From assembly GCA_043810355.1 (NCBI GenBank), contig JBDROB010000067.1, positions 1 to 23,125 on the forward strand: 23,125 nucleotides of DNA. The letters are read 5' to 3'. Source of the stretch: JAZDHV01 sp043810355. GTDB taxonomy: Archaea; Nanobdellota; Nanobdellia; Woesearchaeales; JAGVYU01. The notes under the pieces are model-generated. The model had not been told where the DNA came from, made no database searches, and worked only from the letters and a program-made list of their open reading frames with translations. Numbering within the stretch: position 1 is the first letter of the stretch; each line of letters begins with the position of its first letter. Of this stretch, positions 21,149 through 23,125 are shown in pieces. The position numbers and the translations under genes are program-made.

Positions 21149-21978
21149 TATGGCAAATACTGCTTGCAATCTTCCTTGGGGTGAACGCTGGGATTATTAC
21201 AGGCTTGATTCCAGGAATCCATATTAATCTGGTAAGTGTCCTTCTTGTCAGTGCAAGCGGATATTTTATTGGATTGGATCCAATCCTTATCGGAGTCTTT
21301 ATTGTTGCTATGAGTGTGACTCACACATTCTTAGACTCAATCCCATCAACTTTTTTAGGAGCACCAGATGCTGACATGGCATTGAATGTGCTGCCAGCAC
21401 ACAGGATGCTGATTAAAGGTCAGGGGTATGAGGCAGTCAAATTGACAGTTGTTGGGAGCCTCCTGAGTTTGATTGCAGTTGTCTGCCTGATTCCAATCAT
21501 GATCCAAATTGCTCCAGGAATATATGAGTTTCTTCAGCCATTCATCGGATGGATACTGCTGGTTGTTGTGATATATATAATTATGATAGAAAGTGGGATT
21601 GATAAGAAAATTCTAGGATTGTTTGTCTTTCTCTTGTCTGGATTTCTTGGAATCATTGTTTTAGGCATTCCTAATATGAATCAGCCATTGTTTGCAATGC
21701 TTTCTGGGCTGTTTGGAGTTAGCACACTTGTAATATCATTAAAAAATAAGAATAAGATTCCTGAACAAAGATTTGATAAAGAGATAAAGGTTGGAAAAAA
21801 GAAGACTGCCAAAGCAATCTCAGCTGCAGTGTTTTCTGGAAGCTTGACTGGACTTTTTCCAGGACTTGGTTCAGCTCAGGCAGCGATAATCGGAATGCAA
21901 TTAGTCGGTAAGATAGGTATGCATGGATTCATGATATTGATTGGAGGGATCAATACTGTTAATTTATGGTTTTATTAA
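21145..21978 (+). CDS. tctA: TctA-family (DUF112) membrane permease, 3'-truncated
   Basis: This 277-residue, very hydrophobic protein starts MIWQILLAIFLGVNAGIITGLIPGIHINLVSVLL. It carries the two related family motifs: 'GIITGLIPGIHIN' near the start and 'GSLTGLFPGLGSAQAAIIG' near residue 232. These are the substrate-binding hairpins of the tripartite tricarboxylate permease fold. Several membrane helices are evident (about 3-45, 95-115, 130-150, 158-180). Archaeal relatives are about 400 residues. This frame ends 'GGINTVNLWFY' and stops, so roughly the last third is missing; the break lies at about 21968. It is almost certainly not a full transporter. The substrate is unknown, as archaeal members lack the partner TctB/TctC proteins. 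The next gene is on the opposite strand, so the tail was lost by insertion or deletion. Confidence 0.85.
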   Translation: MIWQILLAIFLGVNAGIITGLIPGIHINLVSVLLVSASGYFIGLDPILIGVFIVAMSVTHTFLDSIPSTFLGAPDADMALNVLPAHRMLIKGQGYEAVKLTVVGSLLSLIAVVCLIPIMIQIAPGIYEFLQPFIGWILLVVVIYIIMIESGIDKKILGLFVFLLSGFLGIIVLGIPNMNQPLFAMLSGLFGVSTLVISLKNKNKIPEQRFDKEIKVGKKKTAKAISAAVFSGSLTGLFPGLGSAQAAIIGMQLVGKIGMHGFMILIGGINTVNLWFY

Positions 21979-21980
21979 AA

Positions 21981-23087
21981 TTAATTTTTAATGTTCTTTG
22001 CTCTTTTTATCACCCCTTTAGTATTTTTCCTTGTTTCTTTAATTAATGATATATTTTCAGATTCCATTTTAAGCAATAATCTTTTATCTTCTGCTTTATC
22101 AAATAGTTCAATAGCTCTTTTTTCTTCTTTTGAGCTATAAGGTGTTAAATGAGATAACCATTCTAATTTTATATTAGAAAATAAAATATATTTTTGGAAA
22201 GCAGATATCAACTCATTACGTTCTAACTTGGGATTAAATGGAAATTGTCTTGACTCATCAGGTATTTCTATAAGACAAGTACCAGATAGGGTTATTGAAT
22301 ACATAAATGATTTTAACTCATCCATAATTGATTCAAAAGTGTTTATATATTCAATGCTATAACTATTCTTCTTTATAGGGGTACTCAGTTTAAGTTTATT
22401 ATCCTTGATTAAAAGCAATTTTCTGAAATAACAAATTAACTGACAAATAAGATAATTTTTATAATCTTGTGAATTTGAAAGATATAGAATTCCATTTGAA
22501 GAAATATATTCTAAGTATTTATCAATCGTCTTAATATGATTATTGAACTCTTTCATAAAAGCATTGAGTTGAAGTTTCTTTCTTATAAAATCTCCATGTT
22601 TTTTAAGCCAATCTAAATTAGATATTTCTGATTTTGAGTCTTTCTTATTTTTTTTCTTCTTAAATTGTTCAAAATTTCTTTTTAATTGGAAGTCTCTTTG
22701 TTTCTCAATCAGATTAAGGGATTGTTTTAAATCTTTCTTATTATTTTCTAAGTCTTCCCTAAGTTTCTTTTCAATTAAATCTAAAAATATATCCCATAAA
22801 AAGGTATATCCCTTTTCATTACGAAATCTTTTAACACCATCCCATTTAATTATTTCTATACTATGCTCATCAGATTTCTTATCATCTTGTTTTATGATTA
22901 ATTTCGGTTTATACTTAATCTCCCAAATTGAAGAATCAATGCCTTGCTGTTTTAATTCTTTATTGGTATTACATCCTGTTGCAAGTAAAAGAATTACCTT
23001 TGTAAACTTAGGATTATGAAAGATATCTTCATTATAACTTCCCCTTTCAATTCCATCTCTGTTATATATTCCTTTTCCTTTTGCCAT
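21981..23087 (-). CDS. Unknown protein with coiled-coil middle and possible N-terminal winged helix
   Basis: This 368-residue protein is not recognised. Residues about 25-65 ('FTKVILLLATGCNTNKELKQQGIDSSIWEIKYKPKLI') resemble a small DNA-binding winged helix. Residues about 105-185 are very Lys/Glu/Gln/Asn-rich and predicted coiled coil. A helical, mildly hydrophobic domain (about 190-290) has Cys and Tyr residues ('LICQLICYFRKLLLI', 'ITLSGTCLIEIP'). The C-terminal end is basic. No membrane helix or signal peptide is seen. It is convergent with the truncated tctA, with only two bases between their ends, so it or its carrier may have caused the truncation. Very high A/T and Lys/Asn use differ from the core genes to the left. 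Confidence 0.7.
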   Translation of the reverse strand: MAKGKGIYNRDGIERGSYNEDIFHNPKFTKVILLLATGCNTNKELKQQGIDSSIWEIKYKPKLIIKQDDKKSDEHSIEIIKWDGVKRFRNEKGYTFLWDIFLDLIEKKLREDLENNKKDLKQSLNLIEKQRDFQLKRNFEQFKKKKNKKDSKSEISNLDWLKKHGDFIRKKLQLNAFMKEFNNHIKTIDKYLEYISSNGILYLSNSQDYKNYLICQLICYFRKLLLIKDNKLKLSTPIKKNSYSIEYINTFESIMDELKSFMYSITLSGTCLIEIPDESRQFPFNPKLERNELISAFQKYILFSNIKLEWLSHLTPYSSKEEKRAIELFDKAEDKRLLLKMESENISLIKETRKNTKGVIKRAKNIKN

Positions 23088-23110
23088 TTTTATATTAAAA
23101 CTTAATTTAA

Positions 23111-23116
23111 TATAAA
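23111..23116 (-). promoter_or_regulatory. TATA box of the unknown 368-residue gene
   Basis: TTTATA on the minus strand (23116-23111) is about 26 bases before the ATG at 23087, which suggests a leaderless mRNA. Confidence 0.45.
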
Positions 23117-23125
23117 TTAAAATTT

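Noticed and set aside
20788..21324. 178-codon minus-strand frame
   Set aside because: It runs antisense through the tctA promoter and 5' end, and its sequence is explained by tctA coding and by the AT-rich spacer. No start signal or family was seen.
1..23125. CRISPR array, insertion-sequence terminal repeats, integrase or transposase
   Set aside because: No regularly spaced repeat-spacer units, no paired terminal inverted repeats around cargo, and no reading frame with recombinase or transposase motifs were found.

Overview
The window looks like a chromosomal segment of an AT-rich DPANN archaeon, most like Woesearchaeota/Pacearchaeota. The reasons are: a large methanococcal-type S-layer protein with a Thr-rich tail; membrane proteins with the 'TGxV' motif next to a transmembrane helix; a TrmB regulator; B12-binding radical SAM and class II ribonucleotide reductase (RNR) genes; and TATA boxes centred about 26 bp before several start codons, meaning leaderless mRNAs. 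The lineage is an inference from protein character. No rRNA or tRNA gene was found to settle it.

Left half (1-12000), mostly core genes. On the minus strand are a two-gene operon (Thr-rich lipoprotein, cupredoxin-fold membrane protein), a strongly expressed-looking S-layer gene with its terminator and a long hairpin-rich leader, and a cobalamin block: two adjacent class II RNR paralogs followed by a PduO-type cobalamin adenosyltransferase. A B12-binding radical SAM gene is divergent from them. The intergenic region between the RNR operon and the radical SAM gene holds a perfect match to the bacterial NrdR box. The second RNR keeps the radical cysteine but lacks the usual redox-partner cysteine, and the local sequence can be explained by two compensating single-base indels.

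Right half (about 11940-23125), accessory. A Cys-rich, Lys-tailed membrane protein lies between two copies of the 3' end of the radical SAM gene. A DNA methyltransferase, a YhcG/DUF1016 PDDEXK nuclease, an AlbA_2/Schlafen-type ATPase regulator, an AbiE toxin-antitoxin pair, an interrupted pRiA4b ORF-3 gene, and a TrmB regulator divergent from an AlaE-like gene follow. This defence-flavoured stretch is punctuated by four copies of the 5' end of one TctA-family permease gene. Three are dead fragments, and the fourth opens a reading frame that is itself cut off before its 3' end. The pattern suggests repeated insertion or recombination at the start of tctA, with cargo accumulating between successive gene starts. 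No integrase or transposase is visible.

Regulatory sites stand out: a helically phased AGTAA array at the AlbA_2 promoter, twin TAGTAATYACTA sites between trmB and alaE, a small palindrome at the AbiE promoter, and short leader ORFs whose stop overlaps the next start (ATGA) before tctA and before the pRiA4b gene.
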